64,000 bases of DNA from Arthrobacter sp. ISL-65. GTDB lineage: Bacteria; Actinomycetota; Actinomycetes; Actinomycetales; Micrococcaceae. The stretch spans positions 28,062 through 92,061 of the forward strand of contig NZ_JAGGPN010000017.1 of NCBI RefSeq assembly GCF_018613795.1, read 5' to 3'. The notes under the pieces were generated by a model, which ran no database searches, was not told the origin of the DNA, and saw nothing but the letters and a program-made list of their open reading frames with translations. Each line of letters opens with the position of its first letter. The first letter of the stretch is position 1. This document shows positions 25,729 through 34,433 of this stretch, piece after piece. Position numbers and translations under genes: made by a program.

Positions 25729-26715
25729 ATGACAGAGCGCAATCCCATCCTCATCACCGGCGCCGCCGGCGAAATCGGTGGTGTGAGCAGAACGATGGTC
25801 GACATGCTGCTTGAACAAGGGCACCCGGTGCGCGCGTTCGTGCGACAGGACGACGAACGCGCGCACTCGCTCCGCCAGGCCGGGGCCGAGGTCTTCGTCG
25901 GAGACCTACTCAACATTGCCGACGTAACCGCGGCGCTGAAGGGCTGCCGACGCATCTACTTCAGCATGAGCCTGTCGCCGTACTACACCGACGCCGTCAG
26001 CCTCATGGCCGCGGCGGCGCGGGCCCAGGGCGACATCGAGGTCTTCGTCAACATCTCCGAGTACGAGCAGTGGTTCATGCCGTTCGAGAAGATGACCGCA
26101 CCAGTCGAAGAACGGCGTGCGTGGCTCGGCGGACTCGTCACGGACTGGTCGCCGCAGCAACGGGCCCACTGGGTGGCCGAGCAGGTGCTGGACTGGTCAG
26201 GCGTCCCGGCCGTCAACGTGCGGGCGGCCATCTTCGTCGAGAACCCCATTCTGACCTGGCTGGCGCTGGAGCCGCTGGGCATCGGTGAACTGCGTCTGCC
26301 CTTCGGCACCCAGCGGTTCGCGCCCATCGCCGGTTACGACGTGGCGGAGCTGTGTGCGAAGATCCTCGTCGACCCGGCACCGCACATCTCGAAGTCCTAC
26401 GAGCTCACCGGGCCGGAACTGAAGGACATGCACGAATTCGCGGAGGATTACGCAGCCGCGCTGGGACGACAGGTCACTTACGTTCCGGAAGATGTGGAAA
26501 CCTGGAACAGGCAGTACGTGGACAATGCCCTGGCCGCCTATCCACACATTGCGGAACACCTGAAGGACCTGACCCGGCTGGTCGCCGGCGGACGCTACGG
26601 TGCCGCCGGCGTCAGCGAACAGCTGGAAACCCTGCTCGGGCGCCCGCCGAAGACGGTGCGGTGGGCGCTGGAGAACCATCCGCGCGTGCGGAAAATGGCG
26701 GCTGCGGGCCTCTGA
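25729..26715 (+). CDS. NmrA/atypical SDR NAD(P)-binding protein
   Basis: About 328 residues from ATG 25729, with AAAGGA 5 nt upstream. The Rossmann loop is ILITGAAGEIGGVSRTMVDM, followed by VRAFVRQDDERAHSLRQAGA and a typical VFVGDLLNIADVTAAL strand. These fit NmrA-like proteins (NAD(P)-binding, mostly without catalytic Tyr-Lys). Open frame extends back to 25540 but overlaps the hydrolase gene. It follows the hydrolase by 107 nt and precedes the GNAT gene by 18 nt, so the three are probably one transcript. Confidence 0.88.
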   Translation: MTERNPILITGAAGEIGGVSRTMVDMLLEQGHPVRAFVRQDDERAHSLRQAGAEVFVGDLLNIADVTAALKGCRRIYFSMSLSPYYTDAVSLMAAAARAQGDIEVFVNISEYEQWFMPFEKMTAPVEERRAWLGGLVTDWSPQQRAHWVAEQVLDWSGVPAVNVRAAIFVENPILTWLALEPLGIGELRLPFGTQRFAPIAGYDVAELCAKILVDPAPHISKSYELTGPELKDMHEFAEDYAAALGRQVTYVPEDVETWNRQYVDNALAAYPHIAEHLKDLTRLVAGGRYGAAGVSEQLETLLGRPPKTVRWALENHPRVRKMAAAGL

Positions 26716-26733
26716 AATCCGAAGGAGGGTGTC

Positions 26734-27231
26734 GTGCCGGTTGAGAAGTTCGCCCTGAATCTCGAGGAAGTCAGTTTTGACGATCCGCGGGCTGCCCGAT
26801 TACGGGATCTGCTGAACAAGGAACTCCTTGCCCGGTACGCCACGGCGGAAGAGCCCAGCCTTTCGGCTGCCGTCAGGTCTGCGTTAAGCGTCCCAGCTGA
26901 AGACTTTGTCGCGAATGTCCTCGCCGTGACCTCCCTCGGGCATGCGATAGGGCACGGGGCACTTCGCCTGCTGGACGGGGAGTGGGAAGTCAAGCGTGTC
27001 ATCGTTGACCCCGCAGCGCGTGGCCTCGGGGCGGCGACTCACCTCATGGCCACACTGGAGCAGATCGCAGCCGCGGCCGGCGCCAGGCGCCTCATTCTTC
27101 AAACCGGCGGCAAGCAACCCGAAGCAGAAGCCCTGTATCGGAAGATCGGCTACCGGCAAATACCGGCCTACGCGCCCTACGACACTGCGATACCGTCGTC
27201 AATCTGCTTCGAGAAGGAACTTGAGGGTTGA
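26734..27231 (+). CDS. GNAT-family N-acetyltransferase
   Basis: 165 residues from GTG 26734, preceded by GGAGGGTG. The acetyl-CoA motif A reads VKRVIVDPAARGLGAATHLM (R/Q-x-x-G-x-G/A pattern), followed by LILQTGGKQPEAEALYRKIG and a C-terminal YxxIGYRQIPAY block. These are the core GNAT elements. The substrate is unknown. It is the last gene of the TetR-linked unit, and a strong terminator follows. Confidence 0.87.
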   Translation: MPVEKFALNLEEVSFDDPRAARLRDLLNKELLARYATAEEPSLSAAVRSALSVPAEDFVANVLAVTSLGHAIGHGALRLLDGEWEVKRVIVDPAARGLGAATHLMATLEQIAAAAGARRLILQTGGKQPEAEALYRKIGYRQIPAYAPYDTAIPSSICFEKELEG

Positions 27232-27284
27232 GTCCTTGGTTGCCGAGGGAATCCGGCCGGCAAAAGCCGGGCCCAACGGTGGCA

Positions 27285-27331
27285 AGAGGACGACGGCGGG
27301 ATGCACCGCCGTCGTCCTCTGTCTGGTTTTT
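27285..27331. terminator. Bidirectional terminator between GNAT and HxlR genes
   Basis: A perfect 15-bp stem (27285-27299 with 27306-27320, sequence AGAGGACGACGGCGG) with a 6-nt loop, followed by a T-run at about 27326-27330. It lies between two convergent genes, 54 nt after the GNAT stop. Confidence 0.82.
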
Positions 27332-27335
27332 GTGC

Positions 27336-27818
27336 TTACTGGCCGGATGCCGGGTCCGCACCGGCCGTTGACACAAGCGGTCCGAGCATCAGACTTCCTG
27401 GCTTGAACTCCTCACCACATTCCGCACACAGGACCAGCGGTTTCAGGTCAGCCCCGCAGCTGTGCTTGTAAGAGGCACGGGGCGTCTCGTCGCGCATCCA
27501 GGTACTGCTCCAGGCCGCGAGTGAAATGAGAATGGGCGCGACTTCGGCCCCAGAAGTTGTGAGGTGGTATTCGTAGCGCGCGGGGCGCTCGGAGTACTGG
27601 ACGCGTTCGATCACGCCACGGCTTTCCAGTGTGCGCAGACGGCCCGTCAGGATGTCGCGGGACGCGCCTGTGTTGCGCGCAATCTGATCGAAGCGATGAA
27701 CGCCCAGCGACATCTCACGAAGCGCCAGCAGCGCCCATCGCTCCCCCAACACGTCGAGGCCCGCCGCGATGAAACACGCCCTCGGCGCGCTAACTGACGT
27801 TTCGGTCGGCTGATTCAT
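27336..27818 (-). CDS. HxlR-family transcriptional regulator
   Basis: 160 residues. The HxlR winged helix reads GERWALLALREMSLGVHRFD, IARNTGASRDILTGRLRTLE and GVIERVQYSERPARYEYHLT. A C-terminal tail with HSCGADLKPLVLCAECGEEF holds a Cys pattern that may bind zinc. Start ATG 27818 has AGGTGA upstream. It is divergent from an SDR gene, and a perfect AGTTGGA palindrome lies between them, so it probably controls that operon and itself. Confidence 0.9.
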   Translation of the reverse strand: MNQPTETSVSAPRACFIAAGLDVLGERWALLALREMSLGVHRFDQIARNTGASRDILTGRLRTLESRGVIERVQYSERPARYEYHLTTSGAEVAPILISLAAWSSTWMRDETPRASYKHSCGADLKPLVLCAECGEEFKPGSLMLGPLVSTAGADPASGQ

Positions 27819-27858
27819 CGTTCACCTGCTTTCAGTACTCCCCACAAGTATACAGGTC

Positions 27859-27875
27859 AGTTGGAAAATCCAACT
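27859..27875. promoter_or_regulatory. Candidate HxlR operator
   Basis: Perfect inverted repeat AGTTGGA-AAA-TCCAACT centred in the 128-nt region between the HxlR gene and the divergent SDR gene, 41 nt before the HxlR start codon. HxlR repressors usually bind such short palindromes overlapping the shared promoter. Confidence 0.65.
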
Positions 27876-27946
27876 AACTCCGGTAGCCTAAAACTTCGAG
27901 GCCGCGACAACATGCGTCGTCGCCAAATCCGACATCAGGAGAATTC

Positions 27947-28663
27947 ATGCCACTGCTATCTGGCGCCGTCGTCCTTGTCACCGGCGCGAACGGCGGCCTG
28001 GGCCGCGAGCTCGTGGAACAGGCCCTCGCCCGAGGAGCGGCAAAGGTGTACGCAACCGCCCGCCGTCCGCAAGAGTGGAACGATTCCCGGGTCGTCGCTC
28101 TCGCTCTGGACATCACCGACCCCGACTCGATCCGGGCCGCCGTTACCCAGGCGCAGGACGTCACGGTCCTGATCAACAACGCCGGCATGAGTGTCGAATC
28201 GGACACTCTGTTGGCACTCCCGGACGAGAAGATCCGTGAAGTCATGGAGACCAACTTCTTCGGACCGGTCGCCCTGACCAGGGCATTCGCGCCGGTGCTC
28301 GCCGCCAGCGGGACATCAGCGGTCCTCAACATCCACTCGGTGCTCAGCTGGATCGCACTCACCGGTGCCTACAGCGCGTCAAAGGCGGCGCTGTGGTCGG
28401 CCACCAACTCCTTCCGGGTAGAGCTGGCGCCCCACGGCACGCAGGTCACGGGTGTGCACGTCGGCTACATCGACACTGCCATGGCTAAAGGCGTGGATGC
28501 CCCGAAGACCTCCCCCGGGGAAGTCGCGCGGAAGTCGTTCGATGGGCTCGAGCAGGGTGATCACGAGGTCATCGTGGACGAAATCAGCGCCGGAGTGAAG
28601 CTTGGCCTGTCTGGTCCGATCTCGGATCTGTACCCTGCCCTGGCTGCCAATGCCCCGGTATGA
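27947..28663 (+). CDS. SDR-family oxidoreductase
   Basis: 238 residues from ATG 27947 (CAGGAG site). The cofactor loop VTGANGGLGRELVEQ, VLINNAGMS and the active-site NIHSVLSWIALTGAYSASKA supply the Ser, Tyr and Lys of classical SDRs; TARRPQ at the second strand hints at NADP(H). It leads a plus-strand unit with a thioesterase and a TDT carrier and is divergent from the HxlR regulator. Substrate unknown. Confidence 0.92.
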   Translation: MPLLSGAVVLVTGANGGLGRELVEQALARGAAKVYATARRPQEWNDSRVVALALDITDPDSIRAAVTQAQDVTVLINNAGMSVESDTLLALPDEKIREVMETNFFGPVALTRAFAPVLAASGTSAVLNIHSVLSWIALTGAYSASKAALWSATNSFRVELAPHGTQVTGVHVGYIDTAMAKGVDAPKTSPGEVARKSFDGLEQGDHEVIVDEISAGVKLGLSGPISDLYPALAANAPV

Positions 28664-28708
28664 CGGCCCCAAACCCTGAAGACCTGCAGAGAATCTGAGG
28701 AAACCCCC

Positions 28709-29233
28709 ATGTCAACCAACACCTCGGCGGAACGCTCGGAAACCTTCACCTGGATGGATCCGGCAATCGCGCTCGAACAGCTGCCACGACTGTCGGGTCT
28801 GGACTACTTCTCCGGCCTCCGCGACGGCAGCATTGCGCCGCCGCCGATCGCTTCCCTGATGAATTTCGATCTCGTCGAGGCGAAATACGGACACGTCGAG
28901 TTCCAGTGCGAACCGGGAGAAGCGCACTACAACCCCCTCGGAATGGTGCACGGCGGCCTGGCATGCACGCTCCTCGACACGGTACTCGGCTGCGCAGCAC
29001 ACAGTACGTTGGAAGCAGGGATCGGGTACACCTCCATAGATCTGGCGGTCAAGTACCTGCGACCCATCACGCTCCAGAAAGGCGCTCTTCGCGCAGAGGG
29101 GTCAGTGCTGAAATCCGGCTCACGGGTGATATTCACCGAAGGCCGCCTCAGCACCGCCAGCGGTGAGCTCCTCGCCACCGCCACGAGCACGCTGCTCATC
29201 TTCACCCACCAACCGGGCGGACTGACGACATGA
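28709..29233 (+). CDS. PaaI-type hotdog thioesterase
   Basis: 174 residues from ATG 28709. The hotdog core HYNPLGMVHGGLACTLLDTV, with the HGG turn and following central helix, is the hallmark of the PaaI/YbgC thioesterase group. The following IDLAVKYLRPI strand fits. It probably hydrolyses an aryl- or acyl-CoA thioester. It ends inside the ATGA start of the next gene, so translation is coupled to the TDT carrier. Confidence 0.9.
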   Translation: MSTNTSAERSETFTWMDPAIALEQLPRLSGLDYFSGLRDGSIAPPPIASLMNFDLVEAKYGHVEFQCEPGEAHYNPLGMVHGGLACTLLDTVLGCAAHSTLEAGIGYTSIDLAVKYLRPITLQKGALRAEGSVLKSGSRVIFTEGRLSTASGELLATATSTLLIFTHQPGGLTT

Positions 29234-30246
29234 CTGATACCGGCACCATTGCGGCGCTGACGCCGGCCGTTCAGGAGCGCGCCTTGCCCCCGGCCACCCC
29301 TTCGGGAATGCCGGCTTTGAGCCGCTTCGGCATTCCCTTGGGGCTTGCCGGTCTCGGCGGCGGCTGGTCCGCCGCGAGGAGCTCTCTCGGATCCCCGATG
29401 TGGCCGGAGGAAATCCTGTACGGAGCAGCAAGCACTCTGTGGCTGATCCTGACGGCCCTTTACGTGTTCAGGGGCCTACGCCGGAAAGGAGCATTCAGGG
29501 CCGACCTGAGACATGAGCTGGCAGGGCCGTTTGCGTCCTTCATCCCGTTAGTGGGGATCCTGCTTTCAGCGCACTACAGCCAGTATCTGCCGCCATGGGG
29601 CGCCTGGCTGTGCATGGCTTTCATTGCCGCCCTTGCCATCGTCGCTGCCCAGCTCCTCGCCCACTGGGTCACCGGCGGGGTGTCCATGCCATCCATCCAT
29701 CCCGGCTACTTGCTGCCCGTCGTGCCCGGATTCTTCGTTGCCAGCATCGGATTCTCAAGCATCCATGCCCATGATGCGGCCATGGCCGCGTTTGGCGTTG
29801 GCGCGTTCTTCTGGCTGGTCATAGGAACTGTCGTCACCGTCCGTCTGATGACCGGCGGCGAGGTGCCGCCAGCCGCTAAGACCGGACTGTCCGCATATCT
29901 GGCTGCGCCTGCAACGGCCAACATCGCTTGGATGGTGTCACATCCAGGACCCGTGGGGGCAGTGCAGCTCGGCCTCACAGGCGTGCTGGTGATCATGGCA
30001 TTGATGCAGGTCATGCTCCTCCCCGAATACCGCAAGCTTCCCTTTACGCAGATGTTCTGGGTATTCACCTTTCCTGTCGGTGCCACCGCGAACTATTCCA
30101 TCCGCTGGCTTGCAACAACCGACCTCCCCGGCCGGGAAATCTACGCCTGGACGGTTCTCGGCCTCGCAACAGCCTTTACCTTGGTCATTGCCGCCCGCAC
30201 CGCGCCGACAGGAAGTCCAGGCCGAAGAGGCCGCGCAGGCCGCTGA
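29230..30246 (+). CDS. TDT/SLAC1-family transporter (tellurite/dicarboxylate type)
   Basis: 338 residues with about ten hydrophobic segments and the family pattern RFGIPLGLAGLGGGW at TM1. Members include TehA, Mae1 malate permease and SLAC1 anion channels, which are pentahelical-repeat anion carriers. Start ATG 29230 overlaps the thioesterase stop by 4 nt. Substrate is not readable; an organic acid released by the SDR/thioesterase pair is possible. Confidence 0.85.
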   Translation: MTDTGTIAALTPAVQERALPPATPSGMPALSRFGIPLGLAGLGGGWSAARSSLGSPMWPEEILYGAASTLWLILTALYVFRGLRRKGAFRADLRHELAGPFASFIPLVGILLSAHYSQYLPPWGAWLCMAFIAALAIVAAQLLAHWVTGGVSMPSIHPGYLLPVVPGFFVASIGFSSIHAHDAAMAAFGVGAFFWLVIGTVVTVRLMTGGEVPPAAKTGLSAYLAAPATANIAWMVSHPGPVGAVQLGLTGVLVIMALMQVMLLPEYRKLPFTQMFWVFTFPVGATANYSIRWLATTDLPGREIYAWTVLGLATAFTLVIAARTAPTGSPGRRGRAGR

Positions 30247-30311
30247 CGACACCATTACCAGGACGTGAACACCGGACCCCAGCGCACTCTTCTCGTCGCT
30301 GGCCGTAGCGA

Positions 30312-31676
30312 TTACGCCGTCTTCCGCTCGCGCCACAGCAGCGAGACCACGAACGTCACCGCGCTCAGCGCCAGCATCACCAGCACCACTCGGCCCCAGT
30401 TCTCCTGGTTGACGCCGGTGCGGTAGAAGATGCCGATCATCACGGTGGCGCCGATGGCGCCGACGTACCGGCAGGTCTGGAAGATCCCGGCGGCCACTCC
30501 CCTGTCCTCCGGTGCGGCGGACAGGTACAGCCCCTGGTTGGAGGCGATGCTGACCGACCCGTACGGCACGCCCATCAGGGCGGTCAGCACCAACACGAGC
30601 AGGACGGCGAAGGACGCTGTCAGGAGCCACAGTGCCGCTGCCGCCACTGCCAAAAGTACGACGCCGGTGATCAGCACCCGCCGGACACCGAACCGGTCGA
30701 TCGCCTTCACGGCGAGCGGTGTGATGACCACCGACATGGCGGCCAGCGGCAGCATGAGCACGCCAACCAGACCGGGATTGTAGCCAGCGGCCTCCTGCAG
30801 CAGCTGGGGCAGCCCGAAGAAAGCAAAGTAGTAGACGCCGCTGAACACCGTGAAGCCTAGGTACACCAGCATCAGAGGACGGTTCCTGCCCAGCAGCCTC
30901 AGGTCCAGGAAAGGTTTGCCGAAGCTCAACTCGCGCCAGGCGAACAGCACGGCGAGCACCATCGCCCCGCCGAGCAGCCACCAGCGGAGTCCCGGCAGCG
31001 CATTCAGCAGTCCCATGAGGAGCAGCACCATGCCTCCAGTGAACGCGAGGATGCCGGGGATGTCCGAGTCGCGCAGCAGGGTAGCGATGCTTCCCTGCTC
31101 GCGCGCCTCGTCCGGCGGAGCCGCCTTCCGAACGATGAGCAGGGCGGCCAGAGCCAACGGCACGTTGATCAGGAACAGCGCCTCCCAGCCGACCAGGCTC
31201 ACCAACAGCCCGCCGACCACCGGGCCGACTGCAGCCCCGGACGTGTTGGCCATCTGGATGCGACCCAGCGGCCTTGTTGAAGTCGTGTCGGCCAGCCTGG
31301 CCAGCGTGCCGACCATGACGACGGCGCTCGGGTACGCCGTCGCGGTCCCCAGCGCCATGAGCGCGCGGGCGACGCAGACCCAAACGAAGTTGGGCGAGAA
31401 CGGCGCCAGCGCGCAGATCAGAGCCACCAGCGCCATGCCGAGCATGAAGAGCTTCCGGGGCCCGAACCGGTCAGCCAGCCTTCCCATCAGCGGCTGGCCC
31501 GCGGCGGAGGTGATGTAGAAGGCGGTGATCACCCAGGTGACCGTGGCGACGTCGAGCCTGAAGTCCTCGCGCAGTACCACCAGGGCGACGGCGATCATTG
31601 ACGAGTTCAGTGGGTTCAGCGACGTGCCCAGGCTGAGGCCGGCCACGGCGAGGCCGGTGCGGGAAGGGTTGCTCAC
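30312..31676 (-). CDS. MFS multidrug-type efflux pump
   Basis: About 454 residues; start GTG 31674-31676 chosen because the hydrophobic core begins right after and the upstream extension to 32045 is Arg/Gly-rich without membrane character. Motif A reads GRLADRFGPRKLFMLGMALV and TM5 has a motif-C-like SGAAVGPVVGGLLVSL, the pattern of drug:H+ antiporters. Its last residues (VMLALSAVTFVVSLLWRERK) are matched by the orphan fragment at 21369-21452. It is a monocistronic gene facing the TDT carrier. Confidence 0.9.
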   Translation of the reverse strand: MSNPSRTGLAVAGLSLGTSLNPLNSSMIAVALVVLREDFRLDVATVTWVITAFYITSAAGQPLMGRLADRFGPRKLFMLGMALVALICALAPFSPNFVWVCVARALMALGTATAYPSAVVMVGTLARLADTTSTRPLGRIQMANTSGAAVGPVVGGLLVSLVGWEALFLINVPLALAALLIVRKAAPPDEAREQGSIATLLRDSDIPGILAFTGGMVLLLMGLLNALPGLRWWLLGGAMVLAVLFAWRELSFGKPFLDLRLLGRNRPLMLVYLGFTVFSGVYYFAFFGLPQLLQEAAGYNPGLVGVLMLPLAAMSVVITPLAVKAIDRFGVRRVLITGVVLLAVAAAALWLLTASFAVLLVLVLTALMGVPYGSVSIASNQGLYLSAAPEDRGVAAGIFQTCRYVGAIGATVMIGIFYRTGVNQENWGRVVLVMLALSAVTFVVSLLWRERKTA

Positions 31677-31868
31677 GGCAACAGTCTTCCGCACTGGGCG
31701 GTCAGGCGGCGAACTCGGCACACTTCGGCACTCCCAACTGCCGTCCCCCACGAAAACCTGAACAAATCCTGCACAAAACTGGCCTGTTGCTTGACCGCTT
31801 CTTGAGCCCTGCCCGGCATAGTCGCTCATATCAAAGCCACGGCTCAGGGCGCGGGGAAGGACAGGGCC

Positions 31869-32093
31869 ATGAATGCTAGGACGGTACTCTCCAGTCAGCA
31901 TACCGACAGCCATTGGACTGCTGATGAGGTTAAAGAGAAGCTCGGGCGGGAGTTGGAATCCGATCCGGGCCTGGCCGAATTCCTTGCCGCAGCCCCGAAC
32001 ATGGCGCGCGCCCTCAAAGCCGTCCTGAACCTGGACCTTGGCCAACTGGCCGAGCGGCTAGTCAGAGCCGAGATTAGCGCCATCTTGCACTAG
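31869..32093 (+). CDS. Small hypothetical protein
   Basis: 74 residues from ATG 31869 with GGAAGGACAGG upstream. The sequence is helical with an LRRL-like C-terminal half (MARALKAVLNLDLGQLAERL). I cannot identify it and it has no partner. Its ribosome-binding site and balanced composition favour a real gene, but it could be chance. Confidence 0.4.
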   Translation: MNARTVLSSQHTDSHWTADEVKEKLGRELESDPGLAEFLAAAPNMARALKAVLNLDLGQLAERLVRAEISAILH

Positions 32094-32612
32094 TGAGGAT
32101 GCGCAGCGGCGAGGAAGCCTGCACTTTCTTACCGTGCAGGGCTCACCGATGGCCGGTGCTGGTGCAGGGTCTCCTGATAGCTCTCGTCGGACCTTTCATC
32201 CCTGGGTTCATCGTAAGGAAAGCCACCGGGAAGCGCCCCCTTGGCAAGGCCGCGCAGGACCAAGTGATGCAGCGAGGTTTGACCGTCAGCCATGACAGCG
32301 GACATAGTGACCGATGTCGGACCGTGAATTTTGGCATTTGCCATCTGGTCAATGCCGGCCGCGCTGGCCCCGCTCAGAAAAATGACTGCCAAAGCTGCTA
32401 TTCCGGGCACAAAGGCCCTGCTCCAAAGCCTCATTGAGCAATCATTGCCCACGAACATGAAGGCAGCTATAGAAGGTCCTTTGAAGAGGCTGTGAGAGCA
32501 CTCAAGAACCTCCTTTGCACCCTTTGCATGGGAAAATATAGCAAGGACAGCTGTCACGGCGCCGGACCCGGCTCCGGCACGTCCGGCTCAAAAAGACCAG
32601 GAGGGGATCCTG
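32094..32612. other. Long leader region before the slipin gene
   Basis: 519 nt without a convincing plus-strand gene. On the minus strand, 32129-32434 could encode a 101-residue protein starting MRLWSRAFVPGIAALAVIFL, with a signal-peptide-like N-terminus and SAAGI cleavage region, but no ribosome-binding site is evident. The slipin gene has a strong AGGAGGGG site at about 32600. Confidence 0.35.
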
Positions 32613-33428
32613 ATGGACCCCACCACCATTGTCGTTGTCATCGTCCTCGTCGTACTGCTGCTCATCGTTGCGAAAATGTCGATCCGGATCGTGCGCCAAT
32701 ATGAGAAGGGCGTGCTCTTCCGGCTCGGCAGGGTCACCGGAGTCAGGGATCCCGGCCTGCGGCTGATCATCCCTGTCATCGACCGGCTGCCGCTGGTGAG
32801 CCTGCGCATCGTGACCATGCCCATCCAGTCCCAGGGCATTATCACCCAGGACAACGTGAGCGTCGACGTCTCAGCGGTTGCATACTACCGGGTGGTCGAC
32901 GCGGTGAAGTCCGTCGTCGCGATCGAAAACGTGGCCGCGGCCATCGACCAGATCGCCCAGACAACCCTGCGGAAAGTCGTCGGCCAACACACCCTTGACC
33001 AGACCCTGTCCGAGACCGGACGGATCAACGTCGACATCCGTGAAATCCTCGACGTGCTCACCGTCGAATGGGGCGTCGAAGTCACCCTGGTGGAGCTCAA
33101 GGACATCCAGCTACCCGAAAGCATGAAGCGCGCCATGGCCCGCCAGGCTGAAGCCGAACGCGAAAAAAGGGCGAAGATCATCGCCGCCGAAGGCGAAGCC
33201 ATCGCCGCAGCGGCCCTGGGAGACGCCTCCGACACCATGATGGCCCACCCGCTGGCCCTGCAGCTAAGGAACCTGCAGTCCCTGGTCGAAATCGGCGTCG
33301 ACAAGAACACCACGGTCGTCTTCCCCGCCCCGCTGATGAGCACCATCGGTGAACTCTCGGCGTTCCTTGCCCGCGAAAACCTGGCCGCGGCATCCTCCAG
33401 CGACAAGACACCCATCAAAGCGGCATAA
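32613..33428 (+). CDS. Slipin/stomatin-like SPFH membrane protein
   Basis: 271 residues: an N-terminal membrane helix ([15 protein letters not shown]), then the SPFH/Band 7 core with [20 protein letters not shown] and TRDNVSVDV-like [18 protein letters not shown], and a coiled-coil segment rich in [14 protein letters not shown]. Bacterial slipins form membrane-associated oligomers that scaffold lipid domains or protease complexes. Usually a NfeD protein accompanies them; none is seen here. Start ATG 32613 follows AGGAGGGGATCC. Confidence 0.93.
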   Translation: MDPTTIVVVIVLVVLLLIVAKMSIRIVRQYEKGVLFRLGRVTGVRDPGLRLIIPVIDRLPLVSLRIVTMPIQSQGIITQDNVSVDVSAVAYYRVVDAVKSVVAIENVAAAIDQIAQTTLRKVVGQHTLDQTLSETGRINVDIREILDVLTVEWGVEVTLVELKDIQLPESMKRAMARQAEAEREKRAKIIAAEGEAIAAAALGDASDTMMAHPLALQLRNLQSLVEIGVDKNTTVVFPAPLMSTIGELSAFLARENLAAASSSDKTPIKAA

Positions 33429-33595
33429 CCTCCCAGCAGATAGACCCACCCGTCAGCCGGCGCCGCGCGAAAGGCCGCCGATGGGAGCTGCGCCAATGGG
33501 AGCTAACAGTCGCACATTTTGTTGCATCGTGGGTTTTGTAGCGAAACTCAAGGCCGGTTTTTACGTGCCGGTTCCCCTGAGGAATCATGCTCCGC

Positions 33596-34378
33596 CTACT
33601 GCAGCCGCCGCTGCCGGAACATCGGAAACTGCTCCTTCACCCGCGCCACCGTCCCAAGCGAAACCTCAACCACCCGCACCCCCGGCTCCAACCCGAGGTC
33701 GGCCTCAACGTAACCCATCGGATCCACCAGCAGGCTACGGCCCACAGACACCGGCGGTGCCTGGCAGACGCCGGCCACGTAGACGCTGTTCTCGATGGCG
33801 CGGGCGGCGTTCAAAGCCAGCCACTGCTCCGTCTTGTGCGTGCCCGGCACCCAGCACGAGCAGACCAGCAGCACCTGCGCACCGGCGTCGGCCAGGGACC
33901 TGGCGAGCTCCGGGAACCGCAGGTCGTAACAGGTCATGAGACCGAACCGCGCTCCCCCGGCCTCGAACACCACCGGCTCGGTGGACGGTCCCGGCTTGAT
34001 GAACGTCGATTCCCCGAAGCCCTGCGCGTCGAACAGGTGGATCTTCCGGTACACGGCCAGCCGGGTGCCGTCCGGCCCGAACGCCACCAGGGTGTTGTAG
34101 GCCCGGCCCTCCTCCTCGGATGCTTCCACCACCCCCGCCACCAGCGCGATGCCGTGGCGGGCCGCGATGGCCGCAAGCTCTTGGCAGACCGGGCCGTCCA
34201 GCGGCTCGGCCACCGCCGGGAACGACGCGTCCACGATCTTCTTCTCGTACGTGGCGTACTCGGGGAAGGCCACCAGCGTGGCACCGTCGCCGGCAGCCGA
34301 CGCGGCAAACCGGTCGATCGCGGCCAGGTTCGCCCCGACGTCGGTGCCGGACTCCAGCTGCCCGAGGGCTATCCTCAC
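33596..34378 (-). CDS. Carbon-nitrogen hydrolase (nitrilase superfamily)
   Basis: About 260 residues. The catalytic triad is visible as Glu in FPEYATYEKK, Lys in VYRKIHLFDAQGF and Cys in LMTCYDLRFPELA. The last pattern is that of the Nit2/omega-amidase branch. I prefer GTG 34376-34378, which has an AAGGAAC site 6 nt upstream; ATG 34393 is five codons longer. It hydrolyses an amide or carbamyl nitrogen. Forms a minus-strand unit with the APC permease and a second carbon-nitrogen hydrolase. Confidence 0.92.
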   Translation of the reverse strand: MRIALGQLESGTDVGANLAAIDRFAASAAGDGATLVAFPEYATYEKKIVDASFPAVAEPLDGPVCQELAAIAARHGIALVAGVVEASEEEGRAYNTLVAFGPDGTRLAVYRKIHLFDAQGFGESTFIKPGPSTEPVVFEAGGARFGLMTCYDLRFPELARSLADAGAQVLLVCSCWVPGTHKTEQWLALNAARAIENSVYVAGVCQAPPVSVGRSLLVDPMGYVEADLGLEPGVRVVEVSLGTVARVKEQFPMFRQRRLQ

Positions 34379-34433
34379 ACCCGTTCCTTCCATCCCGTGA
34401 GCATCAAGTACAGAAACCTAAAGCACCGCGGCG

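Noticed and set aside
29938..31383. 481-codon minus-strand open frame overlapping the TDT and MFS genes
   Set aside because: Runs out of frame through the MFS gene, Arg/Gly/Ala-rich, without membrane or domain pattern.
32129..32434. Possible small secreted protein on the minus strand
   Set aside because: Signal-peptide-like start but no ribosome-binding site or homology; noted in the intergenic entry rather than called as a gene.
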